A DNA stretch of 64,000 nt from Streptomyces triticagri (GTDB lineage: Bacteria > Actinomycetota > Actinomycetes > Streptomycetales > Streptomycetaceae), in the NCBI RefSeq assembly GCF_003429565.1, contig NZ_QUAK01000015.1, positions 1 to 64,000 on the forward strand, written 5' to 3'. The stretch's first letter is position 1. Every line of letters begins with the position of its first letter. The position numbers and the translations under genes are program-made. Shown here in pieces: positions 11,401 through 21,953 of this stretch. Below the pieces are notes generated by a model. The model had not been told where the DNA came from. It was given only the letters and a program-made list of their open reading frames with translations, and did no database searches.

Positions 11401-12990
11401 ATGACGAACTCGAAGCACGCCCCCGCCCCGGCCGCCGACGCCCAGCGCGCCGGCCGCAAGGAGTGGACCGCCCTGGTCGTCCTGATGCTGCCGCTGCTCC
11501 TGGTCTCGATGGACGTGTCGGTCCTCTACTTCGCGATCCCCTCGATCAGCGCCGACCTCGACCCCAGCGGCACCCAGCAACTCTGGATCTTCGACATCTA
11601 CGGATTCGTGCTCGCCGGTCTCCTGATGACCATGGGCGCGATCGGCGACCGCATCGGCAGGCGCCGGCTGCTGCTCGTCGGCGCGACCGCCTTCGGCACC
11701 GCCTCGCTCGCGGCGGCGTACGCACCGAGTGCCGAACTCCTCATCGCCGCACGCGCGTTGCTCGGCATCGGCGGCGCGACGCTGATGCCCTCGACAATGG
11801 CCCTGGTGCGCACCATGTTCCGCGACGCCGGCCAGCGCGCGAAGGCCATCGGTATCTGGTCGGCCGTGATGGCGGGCGGCGTGGCCCTCGGCTCGGTGCT
11901 CAGCGGGGTCCTGGTGGAGCACTTCTGGTGGGGCTCGGTCTTTCTGGTCAACCTGCCCGCGATGGTGCTGCTCCTGGTCCTCGCGCTGGCCCTGATCCCG
12001 GAGTCCAGGTCCGCCGAGCGGAGCCGCTTCGACCTGCTGAGCGTGCCGCTCTCGATGGCCGCCGTGCTGCCGCTCGTCTATGGCCTCAAGGAGACGGCGT
12101 CCGCGGGGATGCACCTCGAGTACGGGGTCTGGCTCGCCGTCGGCGGCCTGTTCACCGTCCTGTTCGTGCACCGTCAGCGCACGGTCGCCGCTCCGCTGGT
12201 CGACCCCGCGCTGTTCCGCGGGCGGGGCTTCGGACCGGCGGTGGCGCTCAATCTGATGGCGGCCTTCGGCATGATGGGCTCGGCCCTGTTCACCACGCAG
12301 TATCTGCAATCGGTGCTCGGCAAGGGCCCGTTGGAGGCCGCCCTGTGGTCGCTGCTGCCGTCCGTACTGGTCGGATTCGCGGCACCGACCGCGACGGTGC
12401 TCGTCGCCCGTGGCGCAAACCGACGACACGTGGTGGCCGGCGGCTTCGTCGTCGCGGCCGGCGGCTTCGGACTGCTCGCGGCCACCGGCACCGACTCCCT
12501 GTGGACCGCCCTGGCCGGCGCGGGCGTACTGGCCGCGGGCATCGTGACCGTGATGTCGCAGCTCACCGATCTGGCACTCGGCGCGGCTCCGGTGGACCGG
12601 GCCGGCTCGGCCTCCTCGCTGCTCGAGACGGGCCAGGAGTTCGGCGGGGCACTCGGGATGGCGGTGCTCGGCGCCGTGGGATCCGCCGTCTACCGCCATG
12701 GCATGCCGGACGGTGCGCCGGACGCCGCCCGCGAGACCCTCGGCGGGGCGATCGCCACCGCGCATGCGCTGCCCGAGCGGGCGGGCGACGCCCTGGCCAC
12801 CGCGGCCCGTACCGCCTTCACCGACGGGATGCACATGGCGGCGCTTGTGGGCACGGTGCTGCTGCTCGCCGCGGCGGCCGTGGCGCTGACCGCGCTGCGC
12901 GACACCTCGTCTCCCGACGGCCCGGTGCCCGACTCCCCTGCAGACAGCGGCACTTCGGAGCCCGCGCTCACCGCCGCCGCCGAACGCTGA
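11401..12990 (+). CDS. DHA2-family MFS multidrug efflux transporter (QacA/SmvA-like)
   Basis: 529 residues and about 14 membrane segments. Motif A is visible as GAIGDRIGRRRLLLVGA, the TM1 signature as LVSMDVSVLYFAIPSISADL, and motif C as AVMAGGVALGSVLSGVLVEH. The segment LWIFDIYGFVLAGLLMTMG is typical of QacA/SmvA relatives, proton-drug antiporters for cationic dyes and biocides. I prefer the ATG at 11401 over an in-frame TTG at 11392. No Shine-Dalgarno is visible, so a leaderless transcript is possible. It is divergent from its probable TetR repressor, and a strong bidirectional terminator follows. Confidence 0.9.
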   Translation: MTNSKHAPAPAADAQRAGRKEWTALVVLMLPLLLVSMDVSVLYFAIPSISADLDPSGTQQLWIFDIYGFVLAGLLMTMGAIGDRIGRRRLLLVGATAFGTASLAAAYAPSAELLIAARALLGIGGATLMPSTMALVRTMFRDAGQRAKAIGIWSAVMAGGVALGSVLSGVLVEHFWWGSVFLVNLPAMVLLLVLALALIPESRSAERSRFDLLSVPLSMAAVLPLVYGLKETASAGMHLEYGVWLAVGGLFTVLFVHRQRTVAAPLVDPALFRGRGFGPAVALNLMAAFGMMGSALFTTQYLQSVLGKGPLEAALWSLLPSVLVGFAAPTATVLVARGANRRHVVAGGFVVAAGGFGLLAATGTDSLWTALAGAGVLAAGIVTVMSQLTDLALGAAPVDRAGSASSLLETGQEFGGALGMAVLGAVGSAVYRHGMPDGAPDAARETLGGAIATAHALPERAGDALATAARTAFTDGMHMAALVGTVLLLAAAAVALTALRDTSSPDGPVPDSPADSGTSEPALTAAAER

Positions 12991-13033
12991 TCCCCGCCTG
13001 CGCCTTCTGCAGCCGTTCTGCCGCACGCGTACG

Positions 13034-13074
13034 ACGAGGGTCCGGCCACCACCCCGTGGTGACCGGACCCTCGT
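13034..13074. terminator. Bidirectional terminator between MFS gene and serA
   Basis: A 12-bp perfect stem (13034-13045 with 13063-13074) is extended by an inner 6-bp stem CACCAC/GTGGTG with a CCC loop and one mismatch between them. It sits between convergent genes. Confidence 0.8.
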
Positions 13075-13109
13075 CCCTGTCGTGCGGCGCCCGCGCAACG
13101 GGCCCCGGT

Positions 13110-14711
13110 TCAGTCCGCCAGATTCACCGAACGGGCCGACGTCGCGCCGATCTCCTCCGCCAGCTCGTTCAGGACGGCCTGCGGGACGGTGCCGTCGACG
13201 GTGAGCACCGCGAGTGCCTCGCCGCCCTCCTCGGCGCGGGCGACCTGCATGCCGGCGATGTTCAGACCGGCCTCCCCGAGGACCCGGCCGACGGTGCCGA
13301 CGACACCGGGACGGTCCGAGTAGCGCAGTACGGCCATGTGGTCGGCGAGCGACAGATCGATGTCGTACTCGCCGATCGAGACGATCTTCTGCAGGTGCTT
13401 GGGGCCGGCGAGCGTGCCGGACACCGAGACGTTCTCCCCGCCGGAGAGCGTGCCGCGGACCGTCACCACGTTCCGGTGGTCGGGCGACTCGGAGCTGGTG
13501 GTGAGGCGGACCTCGACGCCGCGCTCCTGGGCGAACAGCGGAGCATTCACGTAGCTGACGGTCTCGTCCACCACGTCCTCGAACACGCCCTTGAGCGCGC
13601 TCAGTTCGAGCACCTTCACATCGTGCTGGGTGATCTCGCCGCAGACCTCCACGTCCAGGCGGACCGCGACCTCGCCCGCGAGCGAGGTGAAGATCCGGCC
13701 GAGCTTCTCGGCGAGCGGCAGACCCGGGCGCACGTCCTCGGCGATGACTCCGCCCTGGACGTTCACCGCGTCCGGGACGAGCTCGCCGGCGAGCGCCAGA
13801 CGCACGGACTTGGCGACCGAGATGCCCGCCTTCTCCTGCGCCTCACCGGTCGAGGCACCGAGATGCGGGGTGGCGACGACCTGGTCGAACTGGAAGAGCG
13901 GGGAGTCCGTGCAGGGCTCCGACGCGTACACATCGAGGCCGGCGCCGGCGACGCGGCCCTCCTTGAGTGCGGAGGCGAGCGCCTCCTCGTCGACGATGCC
14001 GCCGCGCGCGGCGTTGACGATACGGACCGACGGCTTGACCTTGTGCAGCGCCTCGTCACCGATGAGACCGAGGGTCTCGGGGGTCTTGGGCAGGTGCACG
14101 GTGATGAAGTCGGAGACCTCGAGCAGCTCGTCGAGGGTGAGGAGCTTCACGCCCATCTGCGCGGCCCGCGCGGGCTGTACGTACGGGTCGTAGGCGACGA
14201 CCTTCATGCCGAAGCCGGACATCCGCTGGGCGACCAGTACGCCGATGCGGCCGAGGCCGACGACACCGAGCGTCTTCTCGGCGAGCTCGACACCGGTGTA
14301 CTTCGAGCGCTTCCACTCGCCGTTCTTCAGGGCGGTGTTGGCCTGCGGGATGTTGCGCGCGGTGGCGACGAGGAGGCCGCAGGCCAGCTCGGCGGCGGTG
14401 ACGATGTTGGACGTCGGGGCGTTCACCACCATGACGCCGGCCTTGGTGGCGGCGGAGACGTCGACGTTGTCCAGACCGACGCCCGCGCGGGCCACGACCT
14501 TCAGCTTCTTCGCGGCGCCGATCGCCTCGGCGTCCACCTTGGTGGCGGAGCGCACGAGGATCGCGTCCACGTCCTCGATGGCGGGCAGCAGCTCGGCGCG
14601 GTCCGCGCCGTTGCACTGCCGGATCTCGAAGTCCGGTCCGAGTGCATCGACAGTCGCGGGCGACAGCTCTTCAGCGATGAGTACGACAGGTTTGTCGTTG
14701 GCAGTGCTCAC
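13110..14711 (-). CDS. serA: D-3-phosphoglycerate dehydrogenase (long form with ACT domain)
   Basis: 533 residues, typical of the long actinobacterial SerA. It oxidises 3-phosphoglycerate to 3-phosphohydroxypyruvate with NAD+, the first step of serine synthesis. Substrate-domain start KPVVLIAEELSPATVDALG, NAD-binding VGLGRIGVLVAQRM, catalytic Arg in NAARGGIVDEEAL, catalytic His in ATPHLGASTGEAQEKAG. An intervening domain (about 320-450) and a C-terminal ACT domain (DRPGVVGTVGRVLGEAGLNI) follow, implying serine feedback control as in mycobacterial SerA. The GTG at 14711 has GAGGA 5 bases before it. It lies downstream of ilvC on the same strand with a repeat-rich gap between. Confidence 0.95.
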   Translation of the reverse strand: MSTANDKPVVLIAEELSPATVDALGPDFEIRQCNGADRAELLPAIEDVDAILVRSATKVDAEAIGAAKKLKVVARAGVGLDNVDVSAATKAGVMVVNAPTSNIVTAAELACGLLVATARNIPQANTALKNGEWKRSKYTGVELAEKTLGVVGLGRIGVLVAQRMSGFGMKVVAYDPYVQPARAAQMGVKLLTLDELLEVSDFITVHLPKTPETLGLIGDEALHKVKPSVRIVNAARGGIVDEEALASALKEGRVAGAGLDVYASEPCTDSPLFQFDQVVATPHLGASTGEAQEKAGISVAKSVRLALAGELVPDAVNVQGGVIAEDVRPGLPLAEKLGRIFTSLAGEVAVRLDVEVCGEITQHDVKVLELSALKGVFEDVVDETVSYVNAPLFAQERGVEVRLTTSSESPDHRNVVTVRGTLSGGENVSVSGTLAGPKHLQKIVSIGEYDIDLSLADHMAVLRYSDRPGVVGTVGRVLGEAGLNIAGMQVARAEEGGEALAVLTVDGTVPQAVLNELAEEIGATSARSVNLAD

Positions 14712-14891
14712 GTGAGTCCTCACAAGTCCCATGCAGACGGCCGTCCCGTGGGCCGCAGGCGGTGGAGGTGGCTAGCCGCGTGGAAGACGCACGACGCTGT
14801 GGGCCTGACGCGTTTGTGTTCAGCAGTGTAGTGGTGCGGGGCGGCACGTCGATGCCGCACTGAAGGGATCACCCTTCCGAGGCTTCCTTGC

Positions 14892-14990
14892 TCAAATCCA
14901 GCCCCTCCGGCGTTTGAGGAGCGGGGTCCGGGGCGGAGCCCCGAAACGGGTCCAGGGGCGGAGCCCCGAAGGACCCCGCCCCGGACCGGC
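14892..14990. repeat. Streptomyces-type dispersed intergenic repeat, probable ilvC terminator
   Basis: Contains the familiar CAGCCCCTCCGGCGTTTGAG segment followed by two copies of GGGGCGGAGCCCC (14930-14942 and 14955-14967), each a small hairpin. CGGGGTCC (14922-14929) pairs with GGACCCCG (14971-14978) around them. It begins 8 bases after the ilvC stop on the minus strand, so it probably ends ilvC transcription. A related repeat is at 38702-38815. Confidence 0.75.
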
Positions 14991-14997
14991 GTACCGA

Positions 14998-16146
<1,149 letters not shown>

Positions 16147-16149
<3 letters not shown>

Positions 16150-16671
16150 GGCACTACGGTCGAGGGCGCGCAGCGAGCGGTCCGTGATGGACCGGGCACC
16201 ACGGCCTATGGCGATCGTGCCGGACTGGACGAGCTCCTTGATGCCGAAGGGTTCCAGCATCTTGAGCATCGCCTCGAGCTTGTCGCTCGATCCGGTGGCC
16301 TCGATGGTGACGGCCTCGGGTGAGACGTCGACCGTCTTGGCGCGGAAGAGCTGGACGATCTCGACGATCTGGGAGCGCGTCTCGTTGTCGGCGCGCACCT
16401 TCACCAGAACGAGTTCCCGGTGGACGGCGCCGCTGTCCTCCAGTTCCACGATCTTCAGGACGTTGACCAGCTTGTTGAGCTGCTTGGTGACCTGTTCGAG
16501 CGGGAGGTCCTCGACATTCACGACGATGGTGATGCGGGAGATGTCGGGGTGCTCGGTGACGCCGACGGCGAGCGAGTCGATGTTGAAGCCGCGGCGGGAG
16601 AAGAGGGCGGCGATCCTTGCGAGGATGCCGGGGGTGTTCTCGACGAGAACGGAGAGCGTGTGCTTGGACAT
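16147..16671 (-). CDS. ilvN: Acetolactate synthase regulatory (small) subunit
   Basis: 174 residues, usual for this subunit (also called IlvH). N-terminal ACT domain: TLSVLVENTPGILARIAALF then RRGFNIDSLAVGVTE, the valine-binding signature. A second ACT-like half follows (RELVLVKVRADNETRSQIVE, VSPEAVTIEATG). It binds the IlvB catalytic subunit, stimulates it and gives valine feedback inhibition. It starts 24 bases after the ilvB stop, so the two are co-transcribed. The stop lies in a short tandem repeat with extra TGAs. Confidence 0.96.
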
Positions 16672-16694
16672 GTCGATCGGTCTCTCTTTCGCTC

Positions 16695-18593
16695 TCAGTC
16701 GTCTGCGTTGTCGCCGAAGTCGGGGCGGACGCCCCTGGCTGCCATGACCTCGTCGTTGGAGGTGCCGGCGGCGACCATCGGCCAGACCTGGGCGTCCTCG
16801 TGGACGATGAAGTCGATGACCACGGGCCGGTCGTTGATCTCGTTGGCCTTGGCGATGACCGCGTCCAGCTCGGCGGGGTCCTCGCAGCGCATCGCGACAC
16901 AGCCCATGGCCTCGGACAGCTTCACGAAGTCCGGGACCCGGGTGCCCTTGCTGGCGACCTGGCTGGCGCCGACCTGCGAGCCGGGGACCGCTCCGGTGTC
17001 CTCGCCGTGCAGCACGGTGTTGGAGTAGCGGCCGTCGAAGAACAGGTTCTGCCACTGGCGGACCATGCCGAGCACGCCGTTGTTGATGACGGCGACCTTG
17101 ATCGGGATGTTGTTGAGCGCGCAGGTGGTCAGTTCCTGGTTGGTCATCTGGAAGCAGCCGTCGCCGTCGATCGCCCAGACCGGGGCGTCGGGGCGGCCCG
17201 CCTTGGCGCCCATCGCGGCGGGGACCGCGTAGCCCATCGTCCCGGCGCCGCCCGAGTTCAGCCAGGTGGCGGGCTTGTCGTACTCGATGAAGTGCGCGGC
17301 CCACATCTGGTGCTGGCCGACACCGGCGGCGAAGATCGTGCCCTCGGGGGCGAGTCGGCCGATCCGCTCGATGACCTGCTGCGGGGAGAGGCTGCCGTCC
17401 GCGGGCAGGTCGTAGCTGAGCGGGTAGGTGTCGCGCCAGCGGGTCAGATCGTCCCACCAGGCGGCGTATCCGCCTGCGGCGGCCTCACCGGCGTTCCCCT
17501 CGCTGTGCTCGGCCTGGATGACCTGCACCAGGTCGGCGATGACCTCGCGGGCGTCCCCGACGATCGGCACGTCCGCGGCGCGGTTCTTGCCGATCTCGGC
17601 GGGGTCGATGTCGGCGTGCACGACCTTGGCGTACGGGGCGAAGCTGTCCAGCTTGCCGGTGACGCGGTCGTCGAAACGGGCTCCGAGGGCGACGATCAGG
17701 TCGGCCTTCTGCAGCGCGGTGACGGCGGTGACCGCACCGTGCATGCCCGGCATTCCCACGTGCAGCGGGTGGCTGTCGGGGAATGCGCCCAGTGCCATCA
17801 GGGTGGTGGTGACGGGCGCCCGGGTGAGTTCGGCGAGGACCTTCAGCTCGGCGGTGGCGCCGGCCTTGAGGACTCCGCCGCCGACGTAGAGGACCGGCCG
17901 CTTGGCCTGGGTGATCAGCTTGGCGGCCTCGCGGATCTGCTTGGCGTGCGGCTTGGTCACCGGGCGGTAGCCGGGCAGGTCGTGGACGGGCGGCCACTGG
18001 AACGGCGCGCGGTTCTGCAGCGCGTCCTTGGCGATGTCGACGAGGACCGGGCCCGGGCGGCCGGTGGAGGCGATGTGGAAGGCCTCCGAGATCGTCCGCG
18101 GGATGTCCTCGGCCTTGGTGACCAGGAAGTTGTGCTTGGTGATCGGCATGGTGATGCCGACGATGTCCGCCTCCTGGAAGGCGTCCGTGCCGATGGCCTT
18201 GCTGGCGACCTGACCGGTGATCGCGACGAGCGGCACGGAGTCCATGTGCGCGTCGGCGATCGGGGTGACGAGGTTGGTGGCGCCGGGGCCCGAGGTGGCC
18301 ATGCAGACGCCGACCTTGCCGGTGGCCTGCGCGTACCCGGTGGCCGCGTGGCCGGCGCCCTGCTCGTGCCGGACCAGGACGTGGCGGACCTTGGAGGAGT
18401 CCATCAGCGGGTCGTAGGCCGGCATGATCGCGCCGCCGGGGATGCCGAATACCGTCTCGGCGCCGACTTCCTCGAGAGAACGGATGAGGGCCTGCGCGCC
18501 CGTCAACTCCTTGACGGGGGCGGACTGCGGTCCTTGGTTACGGGGCCGCGGCTGCGGATGGTGGGCCCCGGTGGCCTGCTCGGTCATCGGCAT
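16695..18593 (-). CDS. ilvB: Acetolactate synthase catalytic (large) subunit
   Basis: 632 residues. It condenses two pyruvates, or pyruvate and 2-oxobutyrate, using thiamine diphosphate, Mg and a structural FAD, the committed step of branched-chain amino acid synthesis. The ThDP-activating Glu is at about 77 in [10 protein letters not shown], after [14 protein letters not shown]. The C-terminal ThDP/Mg site is [14 protein letters not shown] then [12 protein letters not shown]. Two ATGs are possible (18593 and 18587); GAGAAGAG just before the first favours it. The first about 28 residues are a non-conserved His/Pro/Gln tail common in Streptomyces IlvB. Expression should be set by the leader peptide and attenuator upstream. 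Confidence 0.96.
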   Translation of the reverse strand: MPMTEQATGAHHPQPRPRNQGPQSAPVKELTGAQALIRSLEEVGAETVFGIPGGAIMPAYDPLMDSSKVRHVLVRHEQGAGHAATGYAQATGKVGVCMATSGPGATNLVTPIADAHMDSVPLVAITGQVASKAIGTDAFQEADIVGITMPITKHNFLVTKAEDIPRTISEAFHIASTGRPGPVLVDIAKDALQNRAPFQWPPVHDLPGYRPVTKPHAKQIREAAKLITQAKRPVLYVGGGVLKAGATAELKVLAELTRAPVTTTLMALGAFPDSHPLHVGMPGMHGAVTAVTALQKADLIVALGARFDDRVTGKLDSFAPYAKVVHADIDPAEIGKNRAADVPIVGDAREVIADLVQVIQAEHSEGNAGEAAAGGYAAWWDDLTRWRDTYPLSYDLPADGSLSPQQVIERIGRLAPEGTIFAAGVGQHQMWAAHFIEYDKPATWLNSGGAGTMGYAVPAAMGAKAGRPDAPVWAIDGDGCFQMTNQELTTCALNNIPIKVAVINNGVLGMVRQWQNLFFDGRYSNTVLHGEDTGAVPGSQVGASQVASKGTRVPDFVKLSEAMGCVAMRCEDPAELDAVIAKANEINDRPVVIDFIVHEDAQVWPMVAAGTSNDEVMAARGVRPDFGDNADD

Positions 18594-18647
18594 TCTCTTC
18601 TCGAAGCTAAGGGGGTTTTGCGAGGGTATGTGAGGTGCCAGTGCAAC

Positions 18648-18681
18648 AAAAAACCCCTCGTGCCCTGAGGCAAGCGAGGGG
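18648..18681 (-). terminator. ilvB attenuator: intrinsic terminator
   Basis: On the minus strand CCCCTCG (18681-18675) pairs with CGAGGGG (18660-18654), with TGCC/GGCA extending the stem inwards, followed by TTTTTT (18653-18648). This is a textbook intrinsic terminator 55 bases before the ilvB start and 42 bases after the leader-peptide stop. Confidence 0.9.
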
Positions 18682-18698
18682 AGCGCGCCGGTGCGGTC

Positions 18699-18721
18699 GC
18701 TGAGCGTTCAGTGGGCTCAGC
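18699..18721 (-). promoter_or_regulatory. Leader hairpin between leader peptide and attenuator
   Basis: GCTGAGC and GCTCAGC form a 7-bp stem with a 9-base loop. It starts 2 bases after the leader-peptide stop and precedes the terminator. It is a candidate pause hairpin, or the 5' partner of an antiterminator; the competing fold is not resolved by eye. Confidence 0.6.
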
Positions 18722-18722
18722 T

Positions 18723-18764
18723 TCAGCCGACGCGCTTTCCAAGTACGAGAATTCGGGTGCGCAT
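18723..18764 (-). CDS. ilvB leader peptide MRTRILVLGKRVG
   Basis: Thirteen codons then TGA. Five of them in the short run ILVL and the later V are Ile, Leu, Val, Leu and Val, the end-products of the pathway. Ribosome stalling at these codons when charged branched-chain tRNAs are scarce would change folding of the following RNA and prevent the terminator at 18648-18681. A GAAGG stands 8 bases before the ATG and could be its Shine-Dalgarno. From memory, a very similar leader peptide has been described before ilvB in S. coelicolor. It is too short for normal gene finding. Confidence 0.9.
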   Translation of the reverse strand: MRTRILVLGKRVG

Positions 18765-18771
18765 GGCACAG

Positions 18772-18801
18772 ACCTTCCCTCCGGCCAGTGAGAACTGTCA
18801 A
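18772..18801 (-). promoter_or_regulatory. Candidate ilvB-leader promoter
   Basis: On the minus strand a consensus TTGACA (18801-18796) is followed after 18 bases by GAAGGT (18777-18772). Transcription would then start at or beside the A of the leader ATG (18764), making the leader peptide leaderless. The -35 overlaps the stop codon of the GGDEF-EAL gene upstream. The GAAGGT may instead be a Shine-Dalgarno, with the true promoter farther upstream near CATAAT (18827-18822). Confidence 0.45.
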
Positions 18802-21725
18802 GTGGGTGGGACAGCCGTCTCATTATGTGAGCGACTGGCTTGCCGGCCGATGAACACCTGGCCGGTGGGGTCGAGAGGCATCGGGCAGGAGCCGACGGCG
18901 AGCGCCCGGCGCAGCCGGTACTCGTCCAGCGGGCCGGAGAACGCCATGCCCTGGCCGTGGGTGCATCCCATCGCCCGGAGGGCGAGCACCTGCTCGGGTC
19001 GGTCGATGCCGTCCGCGACCGAGCGCACGCCGAGGTCCTTGGCGATCCTGAGCAGCCCATGGGTGATCTTGTGCAGCCGGGCCGATTCCACCAGGCCCTC
19101 CACCAGGGGCCGGTCCAGCTTGAGCACGTCGACGGGCAGCCGGTGCAGTGCGGTGATCGCCGCATGGCCGTTCCCCACGCCGCCCAGGGCGATCTGGACG
19201 CCGAGGCGGCGCAGTGCGGCCAGGCGGCGCTCCAGGTCGTCGAGCGGCACGCCCGGGTCGTGGTCGGCCAGCTCGACGAGGAGCGCGCCGGACGGCAGGC
19301 CGTGCCGGGTCAGGAGCGCCTCTATGGAGCCGGGTGGTGCGGAGCGGTCCAGTAGTTGACGGGCCGTCATACGCACCGACACCGGTACGGCATGACCGGT
19401 GGCCGCCCGCTCGGCGGCCTGCGCCACCGCCTCTTCGAGCATCCAGCGGCCGAGCTCCTGGGTGCGGTCGCTGTCGTCGGAGACCCGCAGGAACTCGGCC
19501 GGGGTGAAGAGCAGGCCCTGGGCGGAGCGCCAGCGCGCCTGCGCGGCGACGGCCGTGATCCGTCCGGTGGACAGGGACACCACGGGCTGGTGGAGCAGCG
19601 CGAACTCGCCGTCGTCCAGCGCCGAGCGCAGCCGGGTGGCCAGCTTGGCCCTGCGGACCACCTCGGCCTGCATCTGCGGTGCGTAGAGCACGACGCGGCC
19701 CTTGCCCGCGGCCTTCGCCCGGTACATCGCCAGGTCCGCGTTCCTCAGGAGCTCGCCGGCGGTGAGGCCGGGGTCGGCGAAGGCGACGCCGATCGAGGCG
19801 GCCACCCGTACGTCCTCGCCCTCGATGCGGTACGGCAGCGAGAGGGTCTGGCGCAGCCGGTCGGCCAGCTCCAGTATGTGGCGCTCGCGGGCGGCCCGGT
19901 CGCGGCCGCCGTCGCCGACGATGAGGGCGGCGAACTCGTCCCCGCCGAGGCGGGCCGCGGTGTCCCCGGAGCGTACGGAATCGGCGAGGCGGCGGGCGGC
20001 GTGGGTGAGGAGTTCGTCGCCCGCGAGGTGGCCGATCGTGTCGTTGACCGCCTTGAATCCGTCCAGGTCGATGAAGAGCACGGCGGTGCCCCGGTCGGTG
20101 CTGCGGCGGCCGCCGAGTGCCTGGGTGACCCGGCGGGTGAACAGGGCGCGGTTGGGCAGGTCGGTCAGTGGGTCGTGCTCCGCGTTGTGCTGCAACTGGG
20201 CCTGCAGGCGGACCCGTTCGGTGACGTCCCGGCTGTTGAGGATGAGGCCGCCGTGGTGGCGGTTGACCGTCGATTCCACGTTCAGCCAGTCGCCGTCGCC
20301 CGATCTGAAGCGGCACTCGATCCTGGTCGTCGGCTCGATCACCGGGCTGGCCGTGAGGAAGCGGCGGATCTCGTGCGCGAAGCGCCCCAGGTCCTCGGGG
20401 TGGATCAGGGTGGCCAGTTCGGAGCCGACCAGGTCTTCCGCATCCCGACCCCACACGCCCGCGGCGGCCGGACTGACGTACCGCAGAATGCCGTTGGGTG
20501 CGGCGATCATGATGACGTCGCTCGAGCCCTGGACCAGGGAGCGGAAGTGGTTCTCCTTATGGGCCAGTTCCTGGGTGAGCGTGATGTTGTCCAGGAGCAT
20601 GATGGCCTGCCGGACCACCAGGGCGAGGACCACCGTGCAGGCCGTGAAGAGGACGACGCGGTCCACTCGGCGGTCGTTGACAGCGTTGTACAGCATGCCC
20701 AACGTGCAGACCGCGGCGGCCAGATACGGGGTGAGGGCGGCGAGCGAACCGCCGATCTGGCGGCTCGGCCGTGCGCTCGGCCGGTCGGTGCGCACCCGGT
20801 CGCCGTCCTGCCGGCCCGCTCGGGACGCGACCCAGGGGGCGTACGCCAGGAGCAGGGAGCCGGCGAACCAGCCGGCGTCCAGGATCTGGCCCGAGTGGTA
20901 CGTCTGGCGCAGCAGCGGCGAGGTGAACAGGGCGTCGCAGAGGACGGTCAACGCCAGTGCGGCGATGGCCGTGTTGATCGCGGAGCGGTGCGCCGATGAG
21001 CGCCGGAAGTGCAGTGCGAGCACCATGCTGACGAGAACGATGTCGAGCATCGGATAGGCGAGCGAGAGGGCGGCGTGCGGGACGCTGCGGTCGTCGAACT
21101 CGGCGGTGTGCGCGAGCGCGAGGCTCCAGGAGATCGTCAGGAGTGAGCCGCCGATCAGCCAGCTGTCGAGCCCGAGACAGACCCAACCCGCCCTGGTCAC
21201 GGGGCGTTTGGCGAGGACGAGCAGGCCGATGATGGCGGGCGGCGCGAAGCAGAGGAAGAACAGGTCGGCGAGGCTCGGACTGGGTACGGGGCGGCCGAGG
21301 ACCACCTCGTACCATCCCCAGACCGCGTTCCCCAGAGAGGCCATGGCCGAGGAGAGGGCGAACAGGAGCCAGGCGGGTCGAAAGCGGCAGCGGCGGGTGC
21401 GGCTGTAGAGATAGCAGGAGACCGCGGCCAGGCCGGCGGCCGCGCTGAGTCCGAAGTCGCCCATGAACAGGGCCAGTCGGGCGGATCCCCAGCCGAGCGC
21501 CGCACCGGTCGCGTACCCGGCGCAGATCAGCGCCAGAAGCAGTTGGGGAACGTAGCCGGTCCACCCGCGGCCGACCGCGCGGCCACCGGCAAGCAGAATC
21601 CCCGGGGAGGTCACCGCTCCGCCCGTTTCCGTACTGAGCAGGCCTCCCTGGGCCCGCGTCCGTCGGCGGGAGTGCGGCGGGAGGAGCGCCTTCGTCGGCT
21701 CTTCCGCGTCGGATCGTCTGTCCAT
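18798..21725 (-). CDS. Membrane PAS-GGDEF-EAL protein: probable diguanylate cyclase with degenerate EAL
   Basis: 975 residues from the ATG at 21725 (a start up to 34 codons farther upstream is possible). The N-terminal third holds about nine to ten membrane segments. A PAS domain follows (RSLVQGSSDVIMIAAPNGIL), then GGDEF with intact ARLGGDEFAALIV and an I-site RSGD five residues before it, so cyclase activity with product inhibition is expected. The EAL domain has lost its key residues: the EALLRW position reads AQARWR, the metal Asn segment reads VRMTARQ, and DDFGTG reads GGVGNG. It should not hydrolyse c-di-GMP but might still bind it or GTP. c-di-GMP controls Streptomyces development through BldD and WhiG/RsiG. 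It sits directly upstream of the ilvB leader. Confidence 0.88.
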   Translation of the reverse strand: MDRRSDAEEPTKALLPPHSRRRTRAQGGLLSTETGGAVTSPGILLAGGRAVGRGWTGYVPQLLLALICAGYATGAALGWGSARLALFMGDFGLSAAAGLAAVSCYLYSRTRRCRFRPAWLLFALSSAMASLGNAVWGWYEVVLGRPVPSPSLADLFFLCFAPPAIIGLLVLAKRPVTRAGWVCLGLDSWLIGGSLLTISWSLALAHTAEFDDRSVPHAALSLAYPMLDIVLVSMVLALHFRRSSAHRSAINTAIAALALTVLCDALFTSPLLRQTYHSGQILDAGWFAGSLLLAYAPWVASRAGRQDGDRVRTDRPSARPSRQIGGSLAALTPYLAAAVCTLGMLYNAVNDRRVDRVVLFTACTVVLALVVRQAIMLLDNITLTQELAHKENHFRSLVQGSSDVIMIAAPNGILRYVSPAAAGVWGRDAEDLVGSELATLIHPEDLGRFAHEIRRFLTASPVIEPTTRIECRFRSGDGDWLNVESTVNRHHGGLILNSRDVTERVRLQAQLQHNAEHDPLTDLPNRALFTRRVTQALGGRRSTDRGTAVLFIDLDGFKAVNDTIGHLAGDELLTHAARRLADSVRSGDTAARLGGDEFAALIVGDGGRDRAARERHILELADRLRQTLSLPYRIEGEDVRVAASIGVAFADPGLTAGELLRNADLAMYRAKAAGKGRVVLYAPQMQAEVVRRAKLATRLRSALDDGEFALLHQPVVSLSTGRITAVAAQARWRSAQGLLFTPAEFLRVSDDSDRTQELGRWMLEEAVAQAAERAATGHAVPVSVRMTARQLLDRSAPPGSIEALLTRHGLPSGALLVELADHDPGVPLDDLERRLAALRRLGVQIALGGVGNGHAAITALHRLPVDVLKLDRPLVEGLVESARLHKITHGLLRIAKDLGVRSVADGIDRPEQVLALRAMGCTHGQGMAFSGPLDEYRLRRALAVGSCPMPLDPTGQVFIGRQASRSHNETAVPPT

Positions 21726-21953
21726 CGGCCGTGCATCGCCCGTCGCCCCCCTCGCCATTCTGTGTGTCCACGGCGCCGAACTGCGCGCGGCGCAACCCCT
21801 GTCGGGACGATACACCAGTTTGGTCACTCAGGGACATAGTCTCTCTACTCTCCGTGACGACCAGGGACGATGCGGATACCGGGAGCATCCGGACGGCCGC
21901 GGAGCGTGCCCGAACGCCGGATTCCGCTCGTCCGGGTGGGCGGCAGGCGGCCG

